64,000 bases of DNA from positions 1,302,001 to 1,366,000 of the forward strand of contig NZ_AP025511.1 in assembly GCF_024347635.1 (NCBI RefSeq), in the 5' to 3' direction. A model generated the notes under the pieces. That model saw nothing but the letters and a program-made list of their open reading frames with translations. It searched no databases and had not been told where the DNA came from. Every line of letters starts with the position of its first letter. Within the stretch, counting starts at the first letter, position 1. The position numbers and the translations under genes were made by a program. Positions 1 to 7,793 of the stretch are shown here, piece after piece. The DNA comes from Vibrio tasmaniensis. GTDB lineage: Bacteria > Pseudomonadota > Gammaproteobacteria > Enterobacterales > Vibrionaceae.

Positions 1-685
1 CTCGCATCTTCTTAAAGAAATACTCAGAGAAGCCAACAATCACAGTAAATAAGGTTAGCCAATAGAGTGTTGCTTGAGAGCTAGAAGTAAGAGCGAAGTT
101 ATACACGCTCATAATAAAGAACGGCTGCAACGCACCTAGAATACTGATGACGAAGCTCAAGATAATCAGGCTTTTGAGTTCATTGTTGTAACGATAAAAA
201 GCGTATTTAATCCAATTGCTTCTGTCTTGAGATTCCGGTGGTGGTTCTCGGAACAGACGAGAATATTCACTAATAGCAATCAGCAAACAGGGCTTTTTAC
301 ACATTGGGTATTCAATGGTGTTGTTGTTTGTGTAATCAAACAACAGCAGCCTTCCATCTTTGGTGCCTAAGAAAATCGCACTTAGATTCTCTATTTCAAT
401 AAAGCATGGGTGAGGGTGCTTATCGATATTCTCGAGTGTCTTTAACTTGGTTACATCACAGCGATACCCAAGGCGCTCGATGGTTGCTGTAAAGCTGTCG
501 CCGTCTTTGGGTTTTGGAATAAAAGCATCGCTGAGTATTGCGGGAGTGCCTTCCCATTCGAGTGCTATCAGGGTGTAGGCTAAACCACGAATAAGAGGAG
601 ATTGACTGTAACGTTCGTCGTATCCGCTAGATTCAAAATCTAAGACACGCTGCGGGACGTTGTTGAAGTCTACAAGGATACTCAT
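1..685 (-). CDS. Type I secretion ABC transporter subunit 2, partial at window edge
   Basis: The reading frame starts with ATG at 685 and stays open to base 1, giving 228 residues; the gene continues outside the window. Residues about 25-145 look like the C39-like domain that sits at the N-terminus of RTX exporters. I see no catalytic Cys or His in it, so it would act as a substrate-docking domain and not as a peptidase. Hydrophobic transmembrane segments begin near residue 175. Its ATG overlaps the stop of the upstream ABC gene (ATGA), so the two are translationally coupled. The nucleotide-binding domain lies outside the window. By analogy with RtxB/RtxE, this subunit probably pairs with the preceding ABC protein as a heterodimer. 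Family call is good; the pairing is inference. Confidence 0.8.
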   Translation of the reverse strand, partial: MSILVDFNNVPQRVLDFESSGYDERYSQSPLIRGLAYTLIALEWEGTPAILSDAFIPKPKDGDSFTATIERLGYRCDVTKLKTLENIDKHPHPCFIEIENLSAIFLGTKDGRLLLFDYTNNNTIEYPMCKKPCLLIAISEYSRLFREPPPESQDRSNWIKYAFYRYNNELKSLIILSFVISILGALQPFFIMSVYNFALTSSSQATLYWLTLFTVIVGFSEYFFKKMR

Positions 686-2268
686 TGGTCACCTCCGGTA
701 AGTTTTACGCGTTTGAGGCGGTGGTTAAGTTTGTCCATTTTATTGCTGGCGATGATTAGAATTTTGTCATTGGCACGGTAAGCTGTGCTGGTAAGTACCA
801 CTCGTGAAAATTCCTCATCAAACACGCAATCGATGTCATCAAATATCAATACACGTTTACTGGCGAGCAGGGCTCGGACTAATAACAGAGCGTATCCAAC
901 TTGGCGAGAGAATGGATTGCGCATGTGCCCTTTGAGTTCTGTATAAAAACCGGCAGGAAGCCCGTCAATTTGCGCCTTGATGTTCATCGTTTCACACAGT
1001 GCAAACGCCGTGTTATTCAAGCTTGGTCGGAAACAGGTGAGGTTATCGATAATCGTCCCTTCTACGAACGAGCTTGTTTTATCAACCATCAGCACGCTGT
1101 TACGCCAAACGTTGTAATTGACGTCATCTAAAGGCGTGTCGTTAATCATGATATCGAGTTTGCTATCACTGTTCTGTCGCGTAATACAGTTAGCAAGGTG
1201 GGTCTTACCTGAACCACTTTTCCCTGTCAGCAGATAGGCTTGGCCGAGTTCGAACTCGATACGCTGCTTTTCAGAATACTTAACCGAAATACGTTCTACT
1301 TCTGTTGTTTCATGTTGGTGTTCAACAGAGGCTGCCAATTCAAGGAGATCAGCGATACGTTGGATATGAAGCTTATTGAGTTCCCAGCGGCTCGCGGTGC
1401 GCATTACCTGTTGGTAGGGTGCAAAGTAACGGTTGGTGAGCATGATGATGGCGGCCATGATGCCTTGGCTCGATTCCATATTGATAACGGCGGTTGCTAA
1501 TACTACAACAACACAAGCAATAGATAGCTGTTGGATGAGCGCCAAGATCAAGCCAAAATTCGATTCAATTTGCTCATATTTGATGTTCTCAACTTCGCGC
1601 TCCTCGACCATTTGTGTCATCAGGCTTTCAACGCGGTATTCCATATTTCGCGCTTTGATATCCAGTGGGCTAGAGATGATCTCAATGATCTTTGAGGTGG
1701 TTAAGCCTTCGATGTCTGACTTGTTTTGTAGGCTACCAATTTTTTGTTTGGAAAGGCTCCACGCGAAAATCGCCAATACGGCCGAGGCAATTAGAAGTGT
1801 AACGCCAGCCCATATATTGATGAGGCCGATGATGAGGATGGTAATCACGCTAACAGCAAGGTTGATCAGTGCTCTAACCGATTCACCACCAAAGAAGGTC
1901 TTAAGTTCAGGGATAGTTGAGATTCGCTCTAGGTATTCGCCCGGCTCTAAACGGCGGAATTTAGATATCTCCGCCAAACAAATGGATTGGAATACCTTGT
2001 TGGTTAGATTGGTTTCAAATTGCCTCATGATGATGGAAGATATCTTCTCTTCCTGACTTTTTAAGTGGTAGTCGAGGAAGATAGAAATCAAGATAATCGC
2101 GAACAATAAGAACAAGGTATCTTGTGCTTGGTTGGGTAATACTCGGTCAAAAATAATCAGAATAGAGAAGGGTAGTACCAAGCCAAACAGGGTCGATATT
2201 ATCGTTGAGAAAGTGAGGTAACACTTATCAGCCATATTGATCTTTTGAGAAAATTGCTCAGTTTGCAT
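682..2268 (-). CDS. Type I secretion ABC transporter subunit 1 with degenerate ATPase site
   Basis: This 528-residue inner-membrane ABC exporter half has transmembrane segments in residues 15-300 and a nucleotide-binding domain after about 325. It has no C39-like domain. Walker A is intact (GKSGSGKT, 349-356). The signature region reads PFSRQVG near 452-458 where LSGGQ is expected. The Walker B aspartates are D477-D478, so the catalytic Glu is replaced by Asp. The H-loop His is missing (IASNK, 507-511). The site therefore looks able to bind ATP but poor at hydrolysis, as in the weaker half of heterodimeric exporters. The start overlaps the TolC-like gene by 11 bp and the stop overlaps the next ABC gene by 4 bp. 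It is likely part of the exporter for the giant protein encoded divergently. Confidence 0.88.
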   Translation of the reverse strand: MQTEQFSQKINMADKCYLTFSTIISTLFGLVLPFSILIIFDRVLPNQAQDTLFLLFAIILISIFLDYHLKSQEEKISSIIMRQFETNLTNKVFQSICLAEISKFRRLEPGEYLERISTIPELKTFFGGESVRALINLAVSVITILIIGLINIWAGVTLLIASAVLAIFAWSLSKQKIGSLQNKSDIEGLTTSKIIEIISSPLDIKARNMEYRVESLMTQMVEEREVENIKYEQIESNFGLILALIQQLSIACVVVVLATAVINMESSQGIMAAIIMLTNRYFAPYQQVMRTASRWELNKLHIQRIADLLELAASVEHQHETTEVERISVKYSEKQRIEFELGQAYLLTGKSGSGKTHLANCITRQNSDSKLDIMINDTPLDDVNYNVWRNSVLMVDKTSSFVEGTIIDNLTCFRPSLNNTAFALCETMNIKAQIDGLPAGFYTELKGHMRNPFSRQVGYALLLVRALLASKRVLIFDDIDCVFDEEFSRVVLTSTAYRANDKILIIASNKMDKLNHRLKRVKLTGGDQ

Positions 2269-3682
2269 TGCGACCTCCTGTTTTCAACGACTCAGTTGAG
2301 AGAAGGTGTTTAGGCACTAATTCTTGATTGTTTCGCCCTTCGATATCACTCATCAATTGCATGATGCTCTCTATTGATTGAAGTGAGAGTATGCCCTTAA
2401 TTTGCTCAAGCTTGATGGTCTCGATGATGTAGTCGTATCTTGCGCTTTCGTAGTCTCTTAAGGCGCTGAACAGTTTACTTTCAGCGGCCAGCAAATCGGT
2501 GATGGTACGTGTGCCTAATTGGTAAGCTCGTTGAATACCTTTGTAAGAGGCGTAGTTGGCGCGAATGATGTTTTCGTAACTGCTTATAGACTGCGAGAAA
2601 TCATTAATATTAAGCACAGAGGTGTTTACGCTGTTGCGTGTGGTGTAAAGCGAGTCTTGATAAAGCAGTTCGGTACGTTCAATTGCCGTCGATGATTTTT
2701 GATATCCGTAATAATCAGAACCACCAGACAAGATAGGCAAGGCTAGATTCAATCCAACACTGGTAGAGTTGCTTTCTCCTGTGGCTGTGATGTCGGTTTT
2801 ATCGTAGTTATTGGCGTCATCGTGACGATAGCTGGCTGAAAGCGACACGGTAGGTAAGAAGTTTGTACCGCTCTCTTTTAAGCTTCTCCGGCTTCTCTCG
2901 ACGTTTTTCTTCGCCACTAACAAGTCGTTGTTGAGCTTTAATGCTTGATCCATGATTGAGCGCTGTTCGCTTTCGTTAATCTCTTTTAATGGCACGCTTT
3001 CGTATATATCTTGCGACGGAGTGATAGGGTATTGAATCTGAATCGATAGCCCGTTGAGAATGACTCGACGATCTTTCTGTAAGGTTCTTAATCGGTTCGA
3101 GACGCCTTCTTTCTGAGCAATCACTTCGTAAAGTTCACTGGCGGCTGTATTACCTAACTCTACATTGCGTCGCATTTGATGTTCACGGGTTTCAGACGAT
3201 TTAAGCTCGACCTTGGTCGCTTTTATCTGTGCGTTGTTTTTCAAATACTCGAAGTATTGAGAGCCGATTTCAGAGATGGTGCTCTGGATTTTGTTCTCGT
3301 GTTTAATCTCTTCAATATTGAAGTCGAGTTTTGCCGTTCCATATTTGAAAATATCACCAAGATTGAATATCGACTGGGAAAGGGAAAGGCTGTAGCTGTT
3401 TGAGTTATAGCTTGAAGTTTCATCTGGCACACTTGATAGCAAGGTTTCATTTTCGTTCCATGTGGTATCGGCAGCGCCATTAAGCGAAGGTAGAAACTTA
3501 GATCGGCTGATCCCAATATTGTATTCGTTCTCTTCCACACCTTTATCACTGGCGCGAAGGGATAGGCTGTTTTTCAGGCCGAGCTCTACCGCCTCAAGCA
3601 GGGTCGTCGCCGATGCTGAAGGTATCGTGCTGAATGCAAGCGCAGCCATAATGCTGCTAGTTAAGTTTCTGTACCGCCACAT
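2258..3682 (-). CDS. TolC-family outer-membrane channel of the type I secretion operon
   Basis: The 474-residue product begins with a Sec signal peptide ending near ASAT (residues 24-27). Two long helical repeats follow, with the family's usual TLLEAVELGLKNS opening. Length is normal for TolC/LapE-like channel proteins, which form the outer-membrane duct of type I secretion systems. The first 26 bp overlap the 3' end of the kinase-like gene in another frame, and the stop overlaps the first ABC gene, so it sits mid-operon. A dedicated TolC inside the operon, together with two ABC genes and an HlyD gene, suggests a self-contained exporter that does not rely on the housekeeping TolC. Family assignment is firm. 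Confidence 0.9.
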   Translation of the reverse strand: MWRYRNLTSSIMAALAFSTIPSASATTLLEAVELGLKNSLSLRASDKGVEENEYNIGISRSKFLPSLNGAADTTWNENETLLSSVPDETSSYNSNSYSLSLSQSIFNLGDIFKYGTAKLDFNIEEIKHENKIQSTISEIGSQYFEYLKNNAQIKATKVELKSSETREHQMRRNVELGNTAASELYEVIAQKEGVSNRLRTLQKDRRVILNGLSIQIQYPITPSQDIYESVPLKEINESEQRSIMDQALKLNNDLLVAKKNVERSRRSLKESGTNFLPTVSLSASYRHDDANNYDKTDITATGESNSTSVGLNLALPILSGGSDYYGYQKSSTAIERTELLYQDSLYTTRNSVNTSVLNINDFSQSISSYENIIRANYASYKGIQRAYQLGTRTITDLLAAESKLFSALRDYESARYDYIIETIKLEQIKGILSLQSIESIMQLMSDIEGRNNQELVPKHLLSTESLKTGGRNAN

Positions 3683-5888
3683 ACTTGTTGATCACCTTGA
3701 TGATTTGGTCGCTTTTGTAAGGTTTGCTGATCACGTAATCCATTCCGGCTTCAATACAAGCCTGGTGTTCGTTACTGCTGGTCAATGCGGTTGCCCCTAT
3801 GATGGTACAAGGGTTTTTCTCGTTCTCTTGTTCGAACTGGCGAATGCGTTTGGTCGCCTCAATGCCGCCCATACCTGGCATGATGCAGTCCATGAAGATG
3901 ATGTCAGAACGTTTATTCATGAAGTGCTCCACTGCGTCAGCGCCATCGCCAACCGTGTCTGGCTCATACTCTTGTTTGGTAAGAATTCGTTTAAGTAAGA
4001 TCTGCTGAACTCGGTCATCCTCTACGATAAGGAATGAGCTATTCTCCATCTGCTCTTCTGATGCTTCTGCTTCCATAATGGTGAGCAAGTTCGGAATAAA
4101 CTCATAAGGAATCGCAGGGGAGTTGATGATCTTATCGACGAAGCTATGACATTCTTGTGCATGCTGAGTATTGGTTACTGACAGCAACAGCTTGGTATTG
4201 GGATGATTCTTAAGTTGAGATTTCACCGTTTTACTCAGTGACGGCAGTTTGTTGGGTTCAAAGGTATCGGTTAGCATAATCGCATCGTACTCACCAAAGG
4301 TTTTCGCCGCTGAAAATAACTCATTGGCAGTGCGAATTTCTGTGATATCAAGCCCCAAGTTGCTGAGCATTTTCTTCATGACATCGATACGAACTTGAGT
4401 ATTGGCGCAAAGTAGTAAACGCTTGCCGTCGAAGCGAGTTTTCTCTGTGTGGAAATTTTTAGCCTTGAGATCCAGCTCAATCTGAAAACGTTCCTGTGTA
4501 CCCGATTGGAACCAATGACTTTCGTAATACCCGTAATCTTTTAAAACGCTTTTCGCTAAGTCGTCGGTGTTTGCGGTATGGTGTTTATGAGTGCTCCAAT
4601 GAAGCTTATTGAGCTTGGCTACAGAGACATCTAACGTTGAAAGGAAGTTTAGGTTGATGGTGACACGGGTATTTTCCATATCAGAAGCTGCGCCAGACTC
4701 TATCGTCACGAACAATTTCTTGTTTGATTTAAGCTGGATGGCATTAGAAAGCTGCAGGAACAAGATCCAGAACAAGCTGGTGGACTGCCCCTCAACACGA
4801 TTCGGCAAATTATCAGAGATAAAGCAGTCTAGTTCGCCTTCATTTCGTTGAATTTTGGCGCTGATATGAATCATCAATTCAGATAATACGTTGAGCAGTG
4901 AAAATTCTTTCGACTTGCTTTCCGTACCCTGTGAAATCAATCGATTATAGTTTTCTGCTAGCTCAGATAAGGTGCTACATGCAGAGGTAATATCCTTCGC
5001 CATCAACACGCCGTTTTCATCGGTTTCTTGAACCAGATATTGGACACCGCCGTTGATGGTGTTGGTGATTCCGCGAATCTCATAGCCGATCAGTGCATAC
5101 AGCTGTTTGTAGAGATCGTTATTGCGCTTTTGGTCTTCCAATTTACTGAAGATAAGCTTGAGATGAGAGTAGATCTGGCGTTGTTTCGGATTGATGCTCA
5201 CTTCATTAAGAAGCTCTTCAAGCCGTTGCAAATCGAGCTGTTTCAGCTCTTGATACAGGGCATCGAATTCATAGTCGATTTCACGTTCGTTCGAGCTGGA
5301 TTTTTTCAGTTTCAACATAGCAACTGAGTTGGATAAAATCGTAATCACAGCCAATATCACGACCACCATAAACAACCAGATAAAGAACTCGTTTTTCTCA
5401 GACATCAAATCGTTCGCATGGTTGTTAAACATGGTGCGATAGTTGTCATCCATCTGCAGATAGTTATTCGTTAATGAAAGGTACAAGCCTAATACGTCGT
5501 TACGTGTTTTAGGGCTATCGGAGAAGCGATTAATCGCTAATTCCAGTTGCGTGTATTCAGTTGCTCCAACTAGGCTGAATTCGGTTTTGTTCAACGAGGC
5601 TAAAGAACGAAATGCATCAATTTCACGCTTCAAGTTAGCGAGATTGAATTCGTTAGTACCACAAGTGTTGGTAATTAAGCATTGCTGCAGAGTTTGAATA
5701 TCTTGTTCTATGGTCTGATTAAGCTTTTGGGCTTGTATGAGTAGAGGGGCGCTTTGCACTTGTGCAACCGAATCTACTTTCGACCAAGAAAAGTATAAAT
5801 AGAAAGCGAGCGCAGCTAAAACCACGCTAAACAATATGCTTAGTCGCAGAGCAGGTACGGAAATGTTGTAAGAAGGTTTTCCGTTCAT
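3657..5888 (-). CDS. Hybrid histidine-kinase-like membrane protein (pseudokinase) with receiver domains
   Basis: This 743-residue protein has transmembrane segments near 13-33 and 168-190 enclosing a helical periplasmic domain. A cytoplasmic coiled region and an H-box-like stretch follow, reading GYEIRGITNTI at 268-278. The phospho-accepting His is replaced by Tyr269. The region where an ATPase domain should be (about 330-475) keeps only an N-box-like LSNAIQLK (380-387), and I see no DxGxG box. A degenerate receiver follows (about 489-600). The C-terminal receiver (about 617-737) is canonical, with acidic pair D624/D625, phospho-acceptor D667, T700 and K722. It starts 3 bp after the HlyD gene. 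I infer a non-catalytic scaffold or sensor whose last receiver could be phosphorylated by another kinase. Its placement inside a secretion operon is unusual. Confidence 0.85.
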   Translation of the reverse strand: MNGKPSYNISVPALRLSILFSVVLAALAFYLYFSWSKVDSVAQVQSAPLLIQAQKLNQTIEQDIQTLQQCLITNTCGTNEFNLANLKREIDAFRSLASLNKTEFSLVGATEYTQLELAINRFSDSPKTRNDVLGLYLSLTNNYLQMDDNYRTMFNNHANDLMSEKNEFFIWLFMVVVILAVITILSNSVAMLKLKKSSSNEREIDYEFDALYQELKQLDLQRLEELLNEVSINPKQRQIYSHLKLIFSKLEDQKRNNDLYKQLYALIGYEIRGITNTINGGVQYLVQETDENGVLMAKDITSACSTLSELAENYNRLISQGTESKSKEFSLLNVLSELMIHISAKIQRNEGELDCFISDNLPNRVEGQSTSLFWILFLQLSNAIQLKSNKKLFVTIESGAASDMENTRVTINLNFLSTLDVSVAKLNKLHWSTHKHHTANTDDLAKSVLKDYGYYESHWFQSGTQERFQIELDLKAKNFHTEKTRFDGKRLLLCANTQVRIDVMKKMLSNLGLDITEIRTANELFSAAKTFGEYDAIMLTDTFEPNKLPSLSKTVKSQLKNHPNTKLLLSVTNTQHAQECHSFVDKIINSPAIPYEFIPNLLTIMEAEASEEQMENSSFLIVEDDRVQQILLKRILTKQEYEPDTVGDGADAVEHFMNKRSDIIFMDCIMPGMGGIEATKRIRQFEQENEKNPCTIIGATALTSSNEHQACIEAGMDYVISKPYKSDQIIKVINKYVAVQKLN

Positions 5889-5891
5889 TGA

Positions 5892-7241
5892 TTACCTCTC
5901 ATCGAATGCATCTTCGATGGCAGACATCACTGGCTTCGCTGCGTATTCGATCACACGACGCGAGCCTGTTTTCACATCGGCGGTAAATTCCATATACGGT
6001 GATAACTTGTATTGAGTGCCTCCTCGTTCAAGAAAGTTTCGGTCAATTTCAATCTCTGCTAAATAGAATTCGGCGTCCTCTTCTTCGTATGATGAACGGC
6101 TGATTGATGCGATGGTTCCCTCAACAAATCCATATTTTGCAAAGTTATAGGTGTCCATTTTTACTTTGACCGCCTGACCAATTTCAACGAAGCCCATGTC
6201 TTTACGTGGGATCTTGGCTTCACCGTGTAGAGAGTTATTGATTGGTGCAATATCAGCGATGCTCTCTCCTGGAGGTATTACCGCAGAGCGGAAGTTGAAG
6301 TGTAATTTGTCGACTACACCATCCACCGGAGAGTAGACGATTAGGCGATCAACCTTATCTGAATGTTGAGGTTGTAAGATCCGTTTTAGTTTGAGGTCTT
6401 TATTGGCCTGAATGATTTGTGCTTGGTACTCAGAGTTACGGTTCTCAACCAAATCACGGTGTTGTTTTTCCAGTTTGTCGAGTTGAAAGCGTTCGTTCAT
6501 GACCGACTCATCAAGGTTCTCAATCTCTCGAACCATATTGGATTCTTGTACTTGCATATTTAACACGTCGACATAGGACGCCATCTCTTCTTTATAAAGC
6601 GTGTTTTTGATGTTGAGTTGTTTGCGAATGAGCGATAGTTGGTTCTCTGAGCTTTTACGACGCTTTAGCATTGATCCAATCAGAGAGTTTTTGTGTTTAA
6701 TATCGTGAGTGATCAGCTCTTCGTTGGAGCGGTTTTTCGAGAACTCTTGCTGCCACGTATTCATGTTGACCTGAACTTGTTCTGGGTACTTTTCGATGTA
6801 AGAAGCAAAGTTTGGTTCGACCATGTCACGCAAGCTTTCATAACGAATTTTATCGAGTTCCAGCTGAATGATTTCAGTGTTCACTGTATCGAGTTGGGTG
6901 TTACGGTCGAGTGAGCGGATTCGCGCAATAGGTTGACCTTCATAAACAACTTCCCCTTTTCTAACTAACAGCTCTTCTAAAATACCGCCTTCTAGGTGCT
7001 GAACTTTCTCGACATCGGATTCCAATAGCAGTTCACCACGTACAGAAACAACAATGTCGATGCGCGCTTGTGACGCCACAGCGATAGCCACCAAAGCGAG
7101 TAGGAAGATGATGAGCAACGTCTTGTGAACGCTGGTCATCGCACTTGCGAGCACGATGGTGTCATCTGCTGTGACCTTGGAAGCCTCGTTGTTAGAAACG
7201 AGCGCTTTTCTGAGGTGATGCTCTATTTGGTTATTGCTCAT
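5892..7241 (-). CDS. HlyD-family periplasmic adaptor (membrane fusion protein)
   Basis: The 449-residue protein has one inner-membrane segment (about 41-58), a first half-lipoyl motif (HLEGGILEELLVRKGEVVYEG, about 82-102), a long coiled-coil hairpin, a second lipoyl half and a beta-barrel ending near the C-terminus. This is the standard architecture and length for type I secretion adaptors, which bridge the ABC subunits and the TolC-type channel. It follows the HPt-like gene by 3 bp and precedes the kinase-like gene by 3 bp, so all three are probably one transcript. Function as part of the exporter for the divergent giant protein is inferred from neighbourhood; the family call is clear. Confidence 0.92.
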   Translation of the reverse strand: MSNNQIEHHLRKALVSNNEASKVTADDTIVLASAMTSVHKTLLIIFLLALVAIAVASQARIDIVVSVRGELLLESDVEKVQHLEGGILEELLVRKGEVVYEGQPIARIRSLDRNTQLDTVNTEIIQLELDKIRYESLRDMVEPNFASYIEKYPEQVQVNMNTWQQEFSKNRSNEELITHDIKHKNSLIGSMLKRRKSSENQLSLIRKQLNIKNTLYKEEMASYVDVLNMQVQESNMVREIENLDESVMNERFQLDKLEKQHRDLVENRNSEYQAQIIQANKDLKLKRILQPQHSDKVDRLIVYSPVDGVVDKLHFNFRSAVIPPGESIADIAPINNSLHGEAKIPRKDMGFVEIGQAVKVKMDTYNFAKYGFVEGTIASISRSSYEEEDAEFYLAEIEIDRNFLERGGTQYKLSPYMEFTADVKTGSRRVIEYAAKPVMSAIEDAFDER

Positions 7242-7244
7242 GAC

Positions 7245-7607
7245 CTACCTCGATGACTCGTCATCTACAACTTCCTTAATATCCAGCAAGTGATTAATTT
7301 GTCTATTGACGTTTTGTAGCTCAGTTTTCACATCTTCTAAAAGCTCTTCCGGAGCCGGGAACTCGTGTCTGCTTAAATGTTCTAACTTGGCCATTTTTGG
7401 CGGCAGATCTTGGTCACATAACAACGTCAAGATGGTCTTTAGTTTTTTAGAGTAGCTGTTGAGTTCGTCAAAACGATTCCCTTTATGAAGCATCTCTATG
7501 TTCATTGGTGCGTTCGAAAAATCCTTATAAAAGTCGCCTAAAAGCAATTGCAGCCCTTTGTGGTTGTTGTCGATTGAACGCAACAAGTTCGCTATGTCTA
7601 TCATCAT
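7245..7607 (-). CDS. HPt-like protein lacking the phosphorylatable histidine
   Basis: This 120-residue, mostly helical protein is the first gene of the secretion operon. It can be laid without gaps in the central part along the intact HPt protein encoded at 30019-30351. There, HFVVHTLKGILASFG matches NSYSKKLKTILTLLC here, so the phospho-accepting His (H53 in that protein) corresponds to Lys54. The later helices (NVNRQINHLL against IINQQIDDVL) also correspond. I infer an HPt fold that cannot carry phosphate, perhaps a docking partner for the receiver of the kinase-like protein three genes downstream. The start could be either of two adjacent ATG codons (7607 or 7604). With no database search, HPt homology is a by-eye claim. 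Confidence 0.6.
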   Translation of the reverse strand: MMIDIANLLRSIDNNHKGLQLLLGDFYKDFSNAPMNIEMLHKGNRFDELNSYSKKLKTILTLLCDQDLPPKMAKLEHLSRHEFPAPEELLEDVKTELQNVNRQINHLLDIKEVVDDESSR

Positions 7608-7793
7608 CCCACTGCCTTAATTGCTTTAATCACAATAACTAAGGATCTTTAAAGGTAGTTTTCAACTTTTTTTTGATTCTTTATGAATAAAAAGAAAAAT
7701 ATGAAAAAAGTTGTATAAAAACTTGGTTTTCCAAAATGGTGTCCTTTAATGCATTTAAATACGATCAGTTAGCTAGTAGCAACGGAGGCTGTA
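7608..7793. promoter_or_regulatory. Divergent intergenic region between secretion operon and giant gene
   Basis: These 186 bp separate the oppositely transcribed secretion operon and giant-protein gene and must hold both promoters. The stretch is very A+T rich, with runs of T and A around 7668-7720. A good ribosome-binding site (CGGAGG) lies just before the ATG at 7794. I cannot pick out a convincing -35/-10 pair or an operator by eye. Confidence 0.6.
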
